Part shown: positions 21,717 to 30,475 of the stretch, piece after piece
Layout of the letters: the number at the start of each line of letters is the position of its first letter
How positions within the stretch are numbered: position 1 is the first letter of the stretch
Assembly (NCBI GenBank): GCA_945865755.1
Contig: CAMBFS010000021.1
Coordinates: 1 to 36,168 of the forward strand
DNA length: 36,168 nt
Direction of reading: 5' to 3'
Source of the DNA: Klebsiella pneumoniae
GTDB lineage: Bacteria; Desulfobacterota; Binatia; Bin18
Position numbers and translations under genes: made by a program
The notes under the pieces: generated by a model
Databases searched by the model: none
What the model was told of the DNA's origin: nothing
The model's input: the letters and a program-made list of their open reading frames with translations, nothing else

Positions 21717-23168
21717 CTACTCCGTTTGTAGCCGCTCTTTCACCAACTGATTCAACAACTTCGGGTTCGATTTCCCTTGCGTGGCTTTCATCACTTGGCC
21801 AACGAAGAATCCCAAGAGCCCCTCTTTACCGTTGCGATAGGCCGTTACCTTCTCGGGATTGGCGGCGAGGACCTGGGCGATGTGGGCGGAGAGAGCATCC
21901 GTATCGCTTACTTGAGTTAGCCCTTGTTCGGTGACGATGACAGCCGGGGTTTCCCCGGTTTTCCGCATTTCCTCAAAGACCGTCTTGGCGATGGAGCCAC
22001 TGATGGTGCCTTCGTGCACGAGCCGCACCAGGTCCGCGATATGCTCCGGTGGACATGGCCAGGCGGTAATACGTGGCCCCGCATCCTGTTTTTCTTCGCG
22101 AATGACGCGTAGCACGCTTTCGATCACCCAATTGCTGATGGCTTTGGGCGCGGTGGGATAGGCCCGCACGGCTGACTCGAAATAGTCGGCGATCTCTTTA
22201 TGCGTGGTGAGCAGATCGGCGTCGTAGGCCGGCAGTTGATAGTCACTCATCAGTCGGTCGCGACGGACGGCGGGCAGCTCAGGCAGAGTGCGACGAATTT
22301 CCTCAATCCACGGCGATTCGACGACCAACGGTAAGAGGTCTGGATCGGGGAAATAGCGATAGTCGTGCGCGAACTCCTTGGCGCGCATGGACCGTGTGAC
22401 TTCCCGGTCCGCGTCCCAGAGTCGCGTTTCTTGCAGGATGGCGCGGCCCGCGTCGAGTTCCCGTTGCTGGCGGCCAATCTCGTGCAGAATCGCTTTTTCC
22501 ACGGCCCGGAAGGAGTTGAGGTTCTTAATCTCGACTTTGGTGCCGAACTGCTCGCGTCCTTGTGGGCGGAGGGAGATATTGGCGTCACAACGAAAACTGC
22601 CTTCCTCCATGTTGCCATCACACACTTCGATGTATTGCAACAGCGCATGAAGGTTACGCAGATAGGCCCCGGCCTCTTCAGGCGAACGCATATCCGGCTC
22701 ACTGACGATTTCCAGGAGGGGGACCCCGGTGCGGTTCAGGTCCACCAGGCTAGCGTCGCTGTGGGCGTCATGGATGTTCTTGCCCGCGTCCTCTTCCATG
22801 TGAATGCGCGTGAGACCCACGCGTTTTGGTGGCGCGCCCTCGACGTGAATGTCGATATGTCCATGTTCGGCGATGGGCAGCTCATACATACTAATCTGAT
22901 AGCCCTTGGGCAGATCGGGATAGAAATAGTTCTTGCGTGCCCAACGGCTGACCGGCGCGATCTGACAGTGTGTGGCGAGGGCGGTGCGGATGGCGAATTC
23001 GACAACCCGACGGTTGAGGACCGGCAGCACGCCGGGCAGCCCCATGCAGACTGGGCAGGTATGATGATTGGGTGGCGCGCCAAAGGTGGTGGAACAGCCA
23101 CAAAAAATCTTCGAGGCGGTGAGCATTTGCGCGTGCACTTCAAGGCCAATGATCGTTTCATAAGGCAT
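21717..23168 (-). CDS. gatB: Asp-tRNA(Asn)/Glu-tRNA(Gln) amidotransferase subunit B
   Basis: 483 residues starting MPYETIIGLEVHAQMLTASK with GAAGGAA upstream. The GatB cradle shows FCGCSTTFGAPPNHHTCPVC, the Cys residues of the zinc site. GLPGVLPVLNRRVVE, YFYPDLPKGYQISMYELPI and GSFRCDANISLRPQG (with NLNSFRAVEKAI) are all diagnostic. The C-terminal YqeY-like tail binds tRNA and ends NPKLLNQLVKERLQ. GatB activates the misacylated tRNA by phosphorylation and delivers ammonia from GatA. It follows gatA by 39 bases in the same operon. Intact and normal length. Presence of GatCAB implies the organism makes Gln-tRNA(Gln) and/or Asn-tRNA(Asn) indirectly. Confidence 0.97.
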   Translation of the reverse strand: MPYETIIGLEVHAQMLTASKIFCGCSTTFGAPPNHHTCPVCMGLPGVLPVLNRRVVEFAIRTALATHCQIAPVSRWARKNYFYPDLPKGYQISMYELPIAEHGHIDIHVEGAPPKRVGLTRIHMEEDAGKNIHDAHSDASLVDLNRTGVPLLEIVSEPDMRSPEEAGAYLRNLHALLQYIEVCDGNMEEGSFRCDANISLRPQGREQFGTKVEIKNLNSFRAVEKAILHEIGRQQRELDAGRAILQETRLWDADREVTRSMRAKEFAHDYRYFPDPDLLPLVVESPWIEEIRRTLPELPAVRRDRLMSDYQLPAYDADLLTTHKEIADYFESAVRAYPTAPKAISNWVIESVLRVIREEKQDAGPRITAWPCPPEHIADLVRLVHEGTISGSIAKTVFEEMRKTGETPAVIVTEQGLTQVSDTDALSAHIAQVLAANPEKVTAYRNGKEGLLGFFVGQVMKATQGKSNPKLLNQLVKERLQTE

Positions 23169-23207
23169 GGGGAGTTCCTTCAGTTCGCGGGTTCCTCATT
23201 CGATGAG

Positions 23208-24668
23208 TTACAGCGGCGGGCGTTGTTGATGCCAAGCGGTGGATTGTTCATAGGCATGGGCGATTTGCAAGAGCCGTTCTTCCGCGAACGGTTTGCCGAT
23301 GAGTTGGAGACCGATGGGCATATTGGCGTTATCGAATCCACAGGGGACGGACAACGCGGGCAGTCCGGCTAAATTGACGGCGATGGTGAAGATGTCGGAC
23401 AAATACATGGTGAGCGGGTCCGCTGTTTTTTCTCCGAGGCGAAAGGCCGTCGTTGGTGCCACCGGGGTGACGATGGCATCACAGTGTCCAAAGGCGGTGA
23501 GAAAATCTTGCCGCAGGAGCGTCCGTACCTGTTGGGCTTTGAGGTAATAGGCATCGTAGTAGCCAGCGGAGAGCACGTAGGCGCCTAGCAGAATGCGTCG
23601 TTTGACCTCGGTCCCGAAGCCGTGGGCGCGGGTGTGGGTATACATGGTGGCCAGGTTGGTGGCATCCGGGGCGCGCACGCCATATTTGACGCCGTCGTAG
23701 CGCGAGAGATTCGAGCTGGCTTCGGCGGTGGCGATCACGTAGTACGCGGCGATGGCGTACTCGGTATGGGGCAAGGAAATACTCACCGGCTGTGCCCCGA
23801 GTTTTTCCAATTGGGTGACCGCGTTACGGACCGCGGTTTCAACCTCTGGTTGCATCCCTTCCATGAAATACTCCTTGGGAATGCCAATTTTGAGGCCGCG
23901 CACATCTTGTGTCAGCGCGGCGAGATAGTCAGGAACCGGCAGGGGAGCTGAGGTCGAATCGCGCGGGTCATGCGCGGCCAGGGTTTGCAGGAGGAGGGCG
24001 CTATCGCGAGTATCCTTGGTGACGGGGCCGACCTGATCGAGAGAGGAGGCATAGGCGACAACGCCGTAGCGACTGACACGTCCGTATGTGGGTTTGAGGC
24101 CGACCACCCCACAAAAGGACGCGGGAAGCCGAATGGAGCCGCCGGTATCGGTTCCCAGCGAGGCCAGGGCTTGATCGGCGGCGACCGATGTGGCTGATCC
24201 CCCTGAGGAGCCACCAGGGACACGTGATCGGTCCCACGGGTTGCGACTGGGGAAGAACGCGGAGTTTTCATTCGAGGAGCCCATGGCGAACTCATCGCAA
24301 TTCACTTTGCCGAGAATCACGGCGCCCGCTGACTTGAGGCGCTGGACCACGGTGGCATCATAAGGCGGGATGAACTGTGACAGGATGCGCGACCCGGCGG
24401 TGGAGCGGACGCCGTGGGTGAGGATGACATCCTTGATCGCCAGCGGGATGCCGCATAGTGGAGAGGCCGCGGATTGACTGGCGAGCTGTTGATCGGCTTG
24501 GTGGGCTTGCGCGAGCGCATCATCTTCACAGACGGTGAGATAGGATTGAATCTCGGGGTCGGTGGCGCGGATACGTTGCAATAGGGCCTGGGTTAATTCC
24601 ACCGCGCTGATGTGGCGTTGTCGCAAGAGAGTGGCGGCTTCGTGAATCGTCAGACGTGCGAGTTCCAT
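23208..24668 (-). CDS. gatA: Asp-tRNA(Asn)/Glu-tRNA(Gln) amidotransferase subunit A
   Basis: 486 residues, the standard size. The amidase signature is complete: Lys79 in GIPLAIKD, cis-Ser in [13 protein letters not shown] (Ser154) and nucleophile Ser178 in [16 protein letters not shown], the Ser-cisSer-Lys triad. [20 protein letters not shown] and [12 protein letters not shown] are GatA-specific. It hydrolyses glutamine and channels ammonia to GatB. First gene of gatA-gatB and divergent from the yraN-like gene over about 135 bases. A gatC, usually just upstream, is not present here; nothing of that size and type was found between 24668 and 24804. Confidence 0.97.
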   Translation of the reverse strand: MELARLTIHEAATLLRQRHISAVELTQALLQRIRATDPEIQSYLTVCEDDALAQAHQADQQLASQSAASPLCGIPLAIKDVILTHGVRSTAGSRILSQFIPPYDATVVQRLKSAGAVILGKVNCDEFAMGSSNENSAFFPSRNPWDRSRVPGGSSGGSATSVAADQALASLGTDTGGSIRLPASFCGVVGLKPTYGRVSRYGVVAYASSLDQVGPVTKDTRDSALLLQTLAAHDPRDSTSAPLPVPDYLAALTQDVRGLKIGIPKEYFMEGMQPEVETAVRNAVTQLEKLGAQPVSISLPHTEYAIAAYYVIATAEASSNLSRYDGVKYGVRAPDATNLATMYTHTRAHGFGTEVKRRILLGAYVLSAGYYDAYYLKAQQVRTLLRQDFLTAFGHCDAIVTPVAPTTAFRLGEKTADPLTMYLSDIFTIAVNLAGLPALSVPCGFDNANMPIGLQLIGKPFAEERLLQIAHAYEQSTAWHQQRPPL

Positions 24669-24706
24669 AAGAAAAATGTCCGTTCGTGCGGGGGAAATCG
24701 TGGCGG

Positions 24707-24719
24707 GTCACAGTGTGAC
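24707..24719. promoter_or_regulatory. Small inverted repeat in the gatA / YraN divergent gap
   Basis: GTCACAGTGTGAC is a 5-bp inverted repeat around three bases, inside a larger CGGG...CCCG pair. It could be an operator for the divergent promoters; no other support. Confidence 0.2.
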
Positions 24720-24803
24720 ACAGCCCGGAGCAGGATTCAACGGAAGTCGGGGCCGGCCCGCGCGACTTGCGTGCGAGGCGCGGCATCGGCTAGGGTAACC
24801 CTC

Positions 24804-25184
24804 ATGCCGGGCGCGGATCATCGTCAATTGCGAGGTCGCCGAGGAGAACAGGTCGCCGAGGAGTTCCTGCGCGCGCAGGGGTATGTGATTCTCGTGCGCA
24901 ACTATCGCGTCTCCTTTGGCGAAGTCGATATTATCGCGCAAGATCGACAGACGTTGGTGTTTGTTGAAGTGCGCACGCATACTGGGGCGGCGTTTGGTGA
25001 TCCGCTGGCCTCGGTGAACGTGCGGAAGCAACGGCAGATCGCCAAGGCGGCCTGGCACTATCTGGCGCGTAACGGCTTGCTGGAGCGAGAAGCGCGCTTC
25101 GATGTCGTGGGGATTCGCTGGGAAAACGAACAGGCGCGGCTGACCCATATCAAGAATGCTTTTGAGCTGCCACGGTCATGGTAG
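24804..25184 (+). CDS. YraN / UPF0102-family nuclease-fold protein
   Basis: 126 residues from the ATG at 24804 (MPGADHRQLRGRRGEQVAEE). The frame is open back to 24612 but that region reads through gatA's 5' end and the gap. Family motifs: G..GE..A..fL...Gy.il.rNyR (GYVILVRNYRVSFGEVDIIA), then VFVEVRTHTGAAFGDPLASV and KQRQIAKAAWHYL, FDVVGI near the end. The GEVDII Asp and FVEVR Glu fit a Holliday-junction-resolvase-like PD-(D/E)XK core. The cellular role is not established. The downstream gene starts 30 bases later on the same strand. Confidence 0.93.
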   Translation: MPGADHRQLRGRRGEQVAEEFLRAQGYVILVRNYRVSFGEVDIIAQDRQTLVFVEVRTHTGAAFGDPLASVNVRKQRQIAKAAWHYLARNGLLEREARFDVVGIRWENEQARLTHIKNAFELPRSW

Positions 25185-25214
25185 CGCGCGGTCGTGGCGC
25201 GGGAGGAAAGGACG

Positions 25215-25952
25215 ATGCGAGGGAGAGGCGGATTTTTGTTCATCCCGATGTTGCAGATGTTGATGTTGTCGATGGTGGTGAATCCGAGCTTTGGCTATGA
25301 AGAAATCAGCGTGACGAACGGTGGCACCATCGCGGGACAAGTGCGCGTGTCTGGGGTGGCGCCGACACCAGGAAAGGTCGAGATCACCAAGGATGAGGCG
25401 ACCTGTGGAAAGACCGAGAAAACGGAGGAAAAACTCCTGGTCGGCGCTGACCAGGGCGTGCGGAACGTGGTGGTCTCAATTGAAGGGATTGGGCGCGGGA
25501 AACGACAGCGGAGGGAAGGGGGGATCATCGACCAAAAGGACTGTCGCTACGATCCGCACGTGGTGTTGGTGCCCGTGGGCGCGAGTCTGACGATAAAAAA
25601 CTCCGATGGTATTCTGCATAATGTGCATTCGCATAGTGTGGTGAATCCCCCATTTAACAAGCCACAACCAAAGTTCAAGAAAACGTTGAAAGAGACTTTT
25701 GCCAAAGCCGAGATTCTGCGGCTCACCTGCGACGCGCACACCTGGATGTCGGGCTGGGTGGTTGTGCATGAACATCCATACTACGTGGTAACGGACGAGC
25801 GGGGTAATTTTTCCTTGACCGAGATTCCACCAGGGGAATACACGCTGCGCATTTGGCATGAAACCCTGGGCGAAAAACGTCAGCCCATAACCGTGAAATC
25901 CGGGGCCAATGAGTCTCTACGGATAGAATTGAGATTACCTCACAATTCCTAG
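25215..25952 (+). CDS. Secreted cupredoxin-like protein with a C-terminal carboxypeptidase-regulatory-like (Ig) domain
   Basis: About 245 residues from the ATG at 25215, after GGGAGGAAAGGACG. A signal peptide is present (MRGRGGFLFIPMLQMLMLSM, cut near SFGYE). The first half contains NGGTIAGQVRVSGVAPTPG, a beta-sandwich. The middle is cupredoxin-like: VLVPVGASLTIKNSDGILHN-VHSH gives a His ligand, and LRLTCDAHTWMSGWVVVHEH gives Cys-x2-His-x2-Met, the usual type-1 copper loop order. The C-terminal YYVVTDERGNFSLTEIPPGE then YTLRIWHETLG is a carboxypeptidase regulatory-like beta domain. It would act in the periplasm or on the surface. Similar fusions are called methylamine-utilisation-like or plastocyanin-like proteins; the redox partner is unknown. 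Confidence 0.8.
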   Translation: MRGRGGFLFIPMLQMLMLSMVVNPSFGYEEISVTNGGTIAGQVRVSGVAPTPGKVEITKDEATCGKTEKTEEKLLVGADQGVRNVVVSIEGIGRGKRQRREGGIIDQKDCRYDPHVVLVPVGASLTIKNSDGILHNVHSHSVVNPPFNKPQPKFKKTLKETFAKAEILRLTCDAHTWMSGWVVVHEHPYYVVTDERGNFSLTEIPPGEYTLRIWHETLGEKRQPITVKSGANESLRIELRLPHNS

Positions 25953-26076
25953 AGCCGCGCGTTTGTGATGTAGGCGTGATTTCTCGGATACGGAGCTAGC
26001 GCGCGGACGACACTGTTTTGTTAAGCGCAAGCAACGACCGAGGATTGCCATGCCTCAAATGTCAAAACTTCTTTTC
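25953..26076. other. Gap after the cupredoxin-like gene
   Basis: No gene and no clear terminator. The base composition turns sharply AT-rich near 26060, at the border of the next element. Confidence 0.4.
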
Positions 26077-26222
26077 TAAAACATAAATTGACTATAGTCA
26101 AAAACTGAAGTTCCACAAAGCCATTCTCAAATAAAGCACATACTTTTTAGTATTTACTGGGCAGACTAAAGGTGAATTTTATTGGAATAATTATTTTTGA
26201 CTATAGTCAATCTATGTTTTTA
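26077..26222. mobile_element. AT-rich element with long inverted ends built on the palindrome TTGACTATAGTCAA
   Basis: Left end AAAACATAAATTGACTATAG then TCAAAAA (26078-26104) and right end TTTTTGACTATAGTCAATCT then ATGTTTT (26194-26220) are inverted repeats with one mismatch over about 27 bases. Each contains the perfect palindrome TTGACTATAGTCAA (26088-26101, 26197-26210). TA lies at or next to both borders. The interior of about 90 bp is AT-rich and non-coding. It contrasts strongly with the GC-rich flanks. It could be a miniature transposon or a pair of operators for a palindrome-binding regulator. Confidence 0.7.
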
Positions 26223-26249
26223 TGAATAAATCGCATCGCTGAAATAAAG

Positions 26250-26348
26250 GACCGGGGGAAAGCAAGCCGGGGGTTTCAACCCCCGGCGAAGGGTGCCCGT
26301 GGGGGTAATTCCTTCTGTGACAAAAACTTCCTTAACTTAATGCCATTG
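26250..26348. repeat. Half of a family A-type element with REP-like palindrome (solo terminus)
   Basis: It ends with CTTAACTTAATGCCATTG (26331-26348), identical to family A termini. The interior carries GCCGGGGGTTTCAACCCCCG then GC (26266-26287) and, in reverse complement, parallels 19634-19710. No matching left terminus or target duplication was found. Confidence 0.65.
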
Positions 26349-26589
26349 CCTCTATAGGAGCGCACAACCCGACCGTTCGATAAACCTCAGTCGCTCTACA
26401 CATCCAGTAACTGAAACTCCTCAACAATCCCCATACTCCATACGGCAGCGTTCTGATCCTGCTTGATCGGATTTGGTTCACGGCTCGCTCGGCAAAAAAC
26501 TCGGGGGCGATGGATTCAAGAGGATATGTCGGGCGCAACGTCAAGGCTCTCGGAAAAAACAAGCCGCATGCGAAAGTAAAATATACCAA
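26332..26589 (-). CDS. Doubtful ORF overlapping a repeat terminus
   Basis: 85 codons (MVYFTFACGLFFPRALTLRP start; LPYGVWGLLRSFSYW in the middle). The last seven codons lie in the family A terminus. No domain recognised, no ribosome site. It may be repeat-derived sequence without a product. Confidence 0.15.
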   Translation of the reverse strand: MVYFTFACGLFFPRALTLRPTYPLESIAPEFFAERAVNQIRSSRIRTLPYGVWGLLRSFSYWMCRATEVYRTVGLCAPIEAMALS

Positions 26590-26666
26590 AAATCCTTATC
26601 GCGATTCATATTTTGACCATAATATATCTTATCAGACATAAGAGGGAGGCGGTTTCCACCGCTACC
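26349..26666. other. Intergenic stretch downstream of the moxR operon
   Basis: Apart from the doubtful ORF on the reverse strand nothing coding is visible. An AT-rich patch (26576-26642) follows. No T-run hairpin that would serve as the operon's terminator was seen. Confidence 0.4.
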
Positions 26667-27332
26667 CTATTTCCCTACCCGCTCCCCCAAGACATCCGCG
26701 AGCGGATGATTGGCGTCTTTCGCGATGAGCTTTTCGTAATATGTGACCGCTGCCGCCTTATCGGTTTTTTCCACCGCCAACCCCGCCTGCGCGAGCGCTT
26801 CACTCTGAAACGGCGCTTCGATCTCCCCCGCCTGATCGTACCACCGTCGAGCTTGCGCCTGGTCGCCACGCTGCGCGGCATCTTGTGCGAGCTTGATGAG
26901 AATCATTTGTTGAAGATAGCTGGTCTTTTCTCCGGCATTCTTGGCGAACCCGAGCGCCTCTTCATATGCCTTTTTCGCATCGTCCTTGCGCGCCACTTTC
27001 ACGTAAGCCTCGCCAAGATAAAACATCCCCAGCGCTTGCGCCTCGGCTCCCATCGCCGACGCGCCCCTGACCTGTTCAAGATGTGGAATCGCTTTCTCGC
27101 CATTCCCAGCCTGGACCTCGGCCATCCCTACCCGCAAGGCTTCAAGGGCAACCTGTTTGCGATGCCCCAGGTACCACATCCCAACAACCACCAGCACGAT
27201 CAACGCGCTGACGCCCATCAACAATGCACGATACCGCTGTATCACCGTCAACACCGCCGCGCCAAAACTCTCCACATCCACAACCGTTTGCGCGCGAGCC
27301 GGAGTCATTCGGGTTCTGACTTCAGTAGCCAT
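26667..27332 (-). CDS. YfgM-like membrane-anchored TPR protein
   Basis: About 221 residues from the ATG at 27332 (MATEVRTRMTPARAQTVVDV), preceded by GGTGGAG; an in-frame ATG at 27350 overlaps the previous gene's stop. One transmembrane helix near residues 36-56 (RALLMGVSALIVLVVVGMWY), then a periplasmic alpha-solenoid of TPR units (for example FYLGEAYVKVARKDDAKKAY and AEEALAQAGLAVEKTDKAA-type repeats). This matches the YfgM/TPR_21 family, ancillary to the Sec translocon and outer-membrane protein handling in Enterobacteria; the role here may differ. It is the last gene of the four-gene operon, 17 bases after the bifunctional nuclease. Confidence 0.75.
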   Translation of the reverse strand: MATEVRTRMTPARAQTVVDVESFGAAVLTVIQRYRALLMGVSALIVLVVVGMWYLGHRKQVALEALRVGMAEVQAGNGEKAIPHLEQVRGASAMGAEAQALGMFYLGEAYVKVARKDDAKKAYEEALGFAKNAGEKTSYLQQMILIKLAQDAAQRGDQAQARRWYDQAGEIEAPFQSEALAQAGLAVEKTDKAAAVTYYEKLIAKDANHPLADVLGERVGK

Positions 27333-27349
27333 GTGTCTCCACCACCTCA

Positions 27350-27868
27350 CTACATCTTATACTTGAAATCGTCGGGCGACATTTTTTCCAAGATTTCCGC
27401 CCATTTGTCCCGCGCGACATTCGACAAATTATGTTCCTGCGGTTCCTCGGCTTTTTGGTGCACGCTACTGGACGCTTCCAACACCTTTTTCGCCACGAAA
27501 ATCGGGCTTTTTGCTCGCAATGCCAGGGAAATGGCATCACTCGGCCGCGCATCGACCGACACCTTGCGCCCGCCAACCTCAAGGTAAATCACCGCGTAGT
27601 AGGTGCTGTCCTTCAGATCAGTAAGCTCAACGGACTCAACCATGCCGCCTAAGGCATCGACCATGGTACGTAACAGGTCATGCGTCATCGGCCTAGCCAT
27701 CTTGATCCCTTCCAGTTCGGTCGCCATGGCCGTCGCTTCCATTAGTCCAATCCATATCGGCAAGTTCAACTTATTCTCGCTGTCCTTGAGAATCACAATG
27801 GGTGTCTTCGTCACGGGATCAAGAGTGAGTCCCCCAACACGCATTTCGATAAAGTCTTCTCGTCCCAT
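27350..27868 (-). CDS. Bifunctional nuclease family protein (DUF151 / BFN)
   Basis: About 172 residues from the ATG at 27868 (MGREDFIEMRVGGLTLDPVT), with GGGGAA 8 bases upstream; the frame extends to 27919 without a better site. DUF151 hallmarks: GGLTLDPVTKTPIVILKDSE, LPIWIGLMEATAMATELEGI, RPMTHDLLRTMVDALGG, and KVSVDARPSDAISLALRAKS, the last being the most conserved block. The C-terminal tail EEPQEHNLSNVARDKWAEIL is a common extension. Members are reported as DNA/RNA nucleases in plants and mycobacteria; the bacterial role is unclear. It sits between the VWA protein and the TPR protein on one strand. Confidence 0.93.
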   Translation of the reverse strand: MGREDFIEMRVGGLTLDPVTKTPIVILKDSENKLNLPIWIGLMEATAMATELEGIKMARPMTHDLLRTMVDALGGMVESVELTDLKDSTYYAVIYLEVGGRKVSVDARPSDAISLALRAKSPIFVAKKVLEASSSVHQKAEEPQEHNLSNVARDKWAEILEKMSPDDFKYKM

Positions 27869-27943
27869 ACGCCATTCCCCTGTCTCGGATTGAGGAGGGA
27901 AGCCCCCCCCTAATGTCACATCTATGGACCAAACCCGTGCGTG

Positions 27944-29356
27944 TTAGGCCGTAACCAGCCGATCCACCACACGGTAGAGTTGATTGAGATTGCGGCACTC
28001 TTCAACCAAGTCGCAGTACGGTGCGTAGCGGTCCATCTCACTGTCCCCAAATCCCCATGTTAACCGACTTTCCGGATTGAGCCACACAATCTGTTTGGCG
28101 CGCTGGCGAATGTCCCGCAACACCCACTCGTGCGGAAGGTTATAGTTGTTCCGTGCGTCCCCTAATACCAGTACCGTGGTCCGCTTATTGATGGCGGACA
28201 GGAAGTCGCGGTGGAATATCTTGAAGGCGCGACCAAAATCGGAGTGGGCGTAGAGATTAATCATGTTGCCGCGCAACGCCAGATCAATCGCCGCGTGAAT
28301 CTCGTTATTCTCGAATAGTTTGGTGACTTCACCGAGATCCGCCACGAAAATGAAACTCCGGACTCGCGAATACAAATCTTGCACGGAATAGACGAACTGC
28401 AACATGAAACGTGAGACATTACGAACCGAGTCCGACACGTCACAGAGAATCACAACCTGCGGTTTCTCTTTTTTCCGCCGCTCCAACACGATTCGGAATG
28501 GTATCCCGCCATACTGCATGTTTTTCCGCATGGTCTGCTGAAGATCGAAATGGCCGCGTTTCGCGCGTTTCCGCCGAATCGCGATCACATGCTTCAACCG
28601 TTGCGCGAGCTTGGCCACCGCTTCCTTCATCTTGCGGATTTCATCTTCCGACAAGTAGTAAAAGCTCTTATCCGCCAACGTGCGCATCTTCTGTTGATCG
28701 CGCACTTGCGGGTCCTGTTTCTCAAGTTCGGCTCGTACGTAGCTGCGGACCATGTGCGCCAAATCCTGCAACCGACGATCCAAATAGGCCAACATCTGCT
28801 CAACCTGCTGGGGACTGAGTCCGGCTTTTTGCAAGGCTTCCTTTAACCCTGACAGCTCTTGCATGAGTTGCCCGAAGCCTAACTGCTGCGCGACCGCGTT
28901 GGCGAACTGTCCTTCTTGAAAGGAACGTTGGATGTTTTGCAGGTTGGCTTGTTGCGCGGCTTCACGCAACATCTTCTCTAACTGGCCGGTGTTATTGTTG
29001 AGCAGAGCCTTGGCGAGCTCGGAGAGTTCACCGCCCATGTTTTTGAGGGCTTCTTCTAATTGCTCAAGGAACTTCTGAAATTCCTCTTCCGACATTTCCA
29101 TCGCGGCCATGGTTTCGGCACCCGCCGCTTTAATGATTTCACCCAAGCCCGTGAAATACATGTCGAAGAGTTCATCGTACACCGAAATATCAACAACTCG
29201 TTTCACTAAGGTCGCACGCAAGGTGTCCTTGAGGAGTTGCCGGTTGCGGATACCAATCAGTCCCAAGGCGGAAAAGGTATCCATGTTCTCCGCGGACGAA
29301 ATTTTCAACCCGTTTTCTCGTAGGAGCTGGGTAAATTCAATAATTTTGTCATCCAT
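27944..29356 (-). CDS. VWA domain (CoxE-like) protein partnered with MoxR ATPase
   Basis: 470 residues. The N-terminal part is helical with Gln/Glu-rich stretches (about 90-190, GLGEIIKAAGAETMAAMEMS, then coiled-coil-like QQVEQMLAYLDRRLQDLAHM). The C-terminal von Willebrand factor A domain begins RIVLERRKKEKPQVVILCDV. Its MIDAS residues are DVSDS (Asp-x-Ser-x-Ser), with a Thr in TTVLVLGDARNNY and late Asp residues. The DUF444/CoxE-like group works with MoxR AAA+ ATPases as metal-insertion or protein-maturation chaperones. It starts 40 bases after moxR ends, strongly suggesting a complex. The client is unknown; no cox dehydrogenase genes are in the window. Confidence 0.9.
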   Translation of the reverse strand: MDDKIIEFTQLLRENGLKISSAENMDTFSALGLIGIRNRQLLKDTLRATLVKRVVDISVYDELFDMYFTGLGEIIKAAGAETMAAMEMSEEEFQKFLEQLEEALKNMGGELSELAKALLNNNTGQLEKMLREAAQQANLQNIQRSFQEGQFANAVAQQLGFGQLMQELSGLKEALQKAGLSPQQVEQMLAYLDRRLQDLAHMVRSYVRAELEKQDPQVRDQQKMRTLADKSFYYLSEDEIRKMKEAVAKLAQRLKHVIAIRRKRAKRGHFDLQQTMRKNMQYGGIPFRIVLERRKKEKPQVVILCDVSDSVRNVSRFMLQFVYSVQDLYSRVRSFIFVADLGEVTKLFENNEIHAAIDLALRGNMINLYAHSDFGRAFKIFHRDFLSAINKRTTVLVLGDARNNYNLPHEWVLRDIRQRAKQIVWLNPESRLTWGFGDSEMDRYAPYCDLVEECRNLNQLYRVVDRLVTA

Positions 29357-29396
29357 ATCCGGAACTCGCTCTCCGAGGATTATGTGGATTAGTGGA

Positions 29397-30359
29397 TTAG
29401 TGGAGGAGATCTTTGTCGCTCTGAGCCGTGGGTGTCTTGGCTTTCGTTTTCTGCTTTTGCAGATATTCCTTTAACTCCGCCTCTGCCTTACGCACATCCC
29501 CTTCATACTTCATAATCGTATTGAGGGTCTCATTCACCACCTTCTCATCCAGATGGGTCACATTAAGGAGGGTCAATGCTTTCGCCCAGTCGAGCGTTTC
29601 ACTAATGCTCGGCGCTTTTTTCAGATCAAGCTTGCGAATCCCTTGCACCACCTCGACCACTTCTTCAGCCAGCCGCTCGGCAATGCCCGGCACTTTCATC
29701 CTCACGATTTCCAGTTCTTGTTCACGCTCAGGGAAATCAATGTACAGGTGCAGACAGCGCCGCTTGAGCGCGTCCGACATCTCACGCGCGTTGTTACTGG
29801 TCAGCACCACGATGGGAATAATTTTCGCCTTGATGGTCCCAAGTTCGGGAACGCTCACTTGAAAGTCACTCAACACTTCCAACAGGAACGCCTCAAACTC
29901 ACTGTCAGATTTATCGATCTCGTCGATCAAAAGCACTTGTTGCGTGTCCGCCGAAATGGCTTGCAACAAGGGACGCGGGAGAATGAACCGCGGAGAGAAG
30001 AAGACACTGTCCTCATTCCCAATCCGCTCAACCGCTTCCTTGAGCGTCTTGGTTCCCGCAATGACCTCGCCAATCTTGTCCTTGAGGATTTGCGTGTACA
30101 GAAGCTGCTTGGCATACTCCCATTCGTACAGCGCTTTCGCCTCATCAAGGCCCTCGTAGCATTGCAAACGCACCAGATTGCACCCCGTCGCGCCACTGAT
30201 GACTTTGGCCAGTTCCGTCTTTCCCACACCAGCCGGCCCTTCCACGAGAATCGGTTTCCGGAGGTGCGTGGCCAAGTACACGACCGTGGCGATCCGCTGG
30301 TTGCAGATGTAGCGTTGCTCGGAAAATTGACTAATGACATTCTCAATCGAAGTGAACAT
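29397..30359 (-). CDS. MoxR-family AAA+ ATPase
   Basis: About 320 residues from the ATG at 30359 (MFTSIENVISQFSEQRYICN), with GGGAGGGA directly upstream; an in-frame ATG at 30377 precedes the ribosome site. Walker A is GPAGVGKT (41-48), Walker B is LLIDEID (143-149), and sensor 1 is in VVLTSNNARE. SDALKRRCLHLYIDFPERE carries the Arg finger and sensor-2 region. The basic C-terminal tail is KEYLQKQKTKAKTPTAQSDK. The protein is first in the operon moxR-VWA-BFN-YfgM-like. It would use ATP to remodel a client together with the VWA protein. Confidence 0.93.
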   Translation of the reverse strand: MFTSIENVISQFSEQRYICNQRIATVVYLATHLRKPILVEGPAGVGKTELAKVISGATGCNLVRLQCYEGLDEAKALYEWEYAKQLLYTQILKDKIGEVIAGTKTLKEAVERIGNEDSVFFSPRFILPRPLLQAISADTQQVLLIDEIDKSDSEFEAFLLEVLSDFQVSVPELGTIKAKIIPIVVLTSNNAREMSDALKRRCLHLYIDFPEREQELEIVRMKVPGIAERLAEEVVEVVQGIRKLDLKKAPSISETLDWAKALTLLNVTHLDEKVVNETLNTIMKYEGDVRKAEAELKEYLQKQKTKAKTPTAQSDKDLLH

Positions 30360-30475
30360 TCTCCCTCCCGGCCCCAATTTTGCCCCACCCTAGCACATGC
30401 AAAAAGAAGAACACAAGGCGCGTGCGGCACTGCAAGAACAGAATTTTCTCGTACTCACGCGCGTTTCCTCACCCC

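Noticed and set aside
22365..23372. 335-codon open frame on +
   Set aside because: Antisense of gatB and the start of gatA, both certain genes; composition is typical of a shadow frame.
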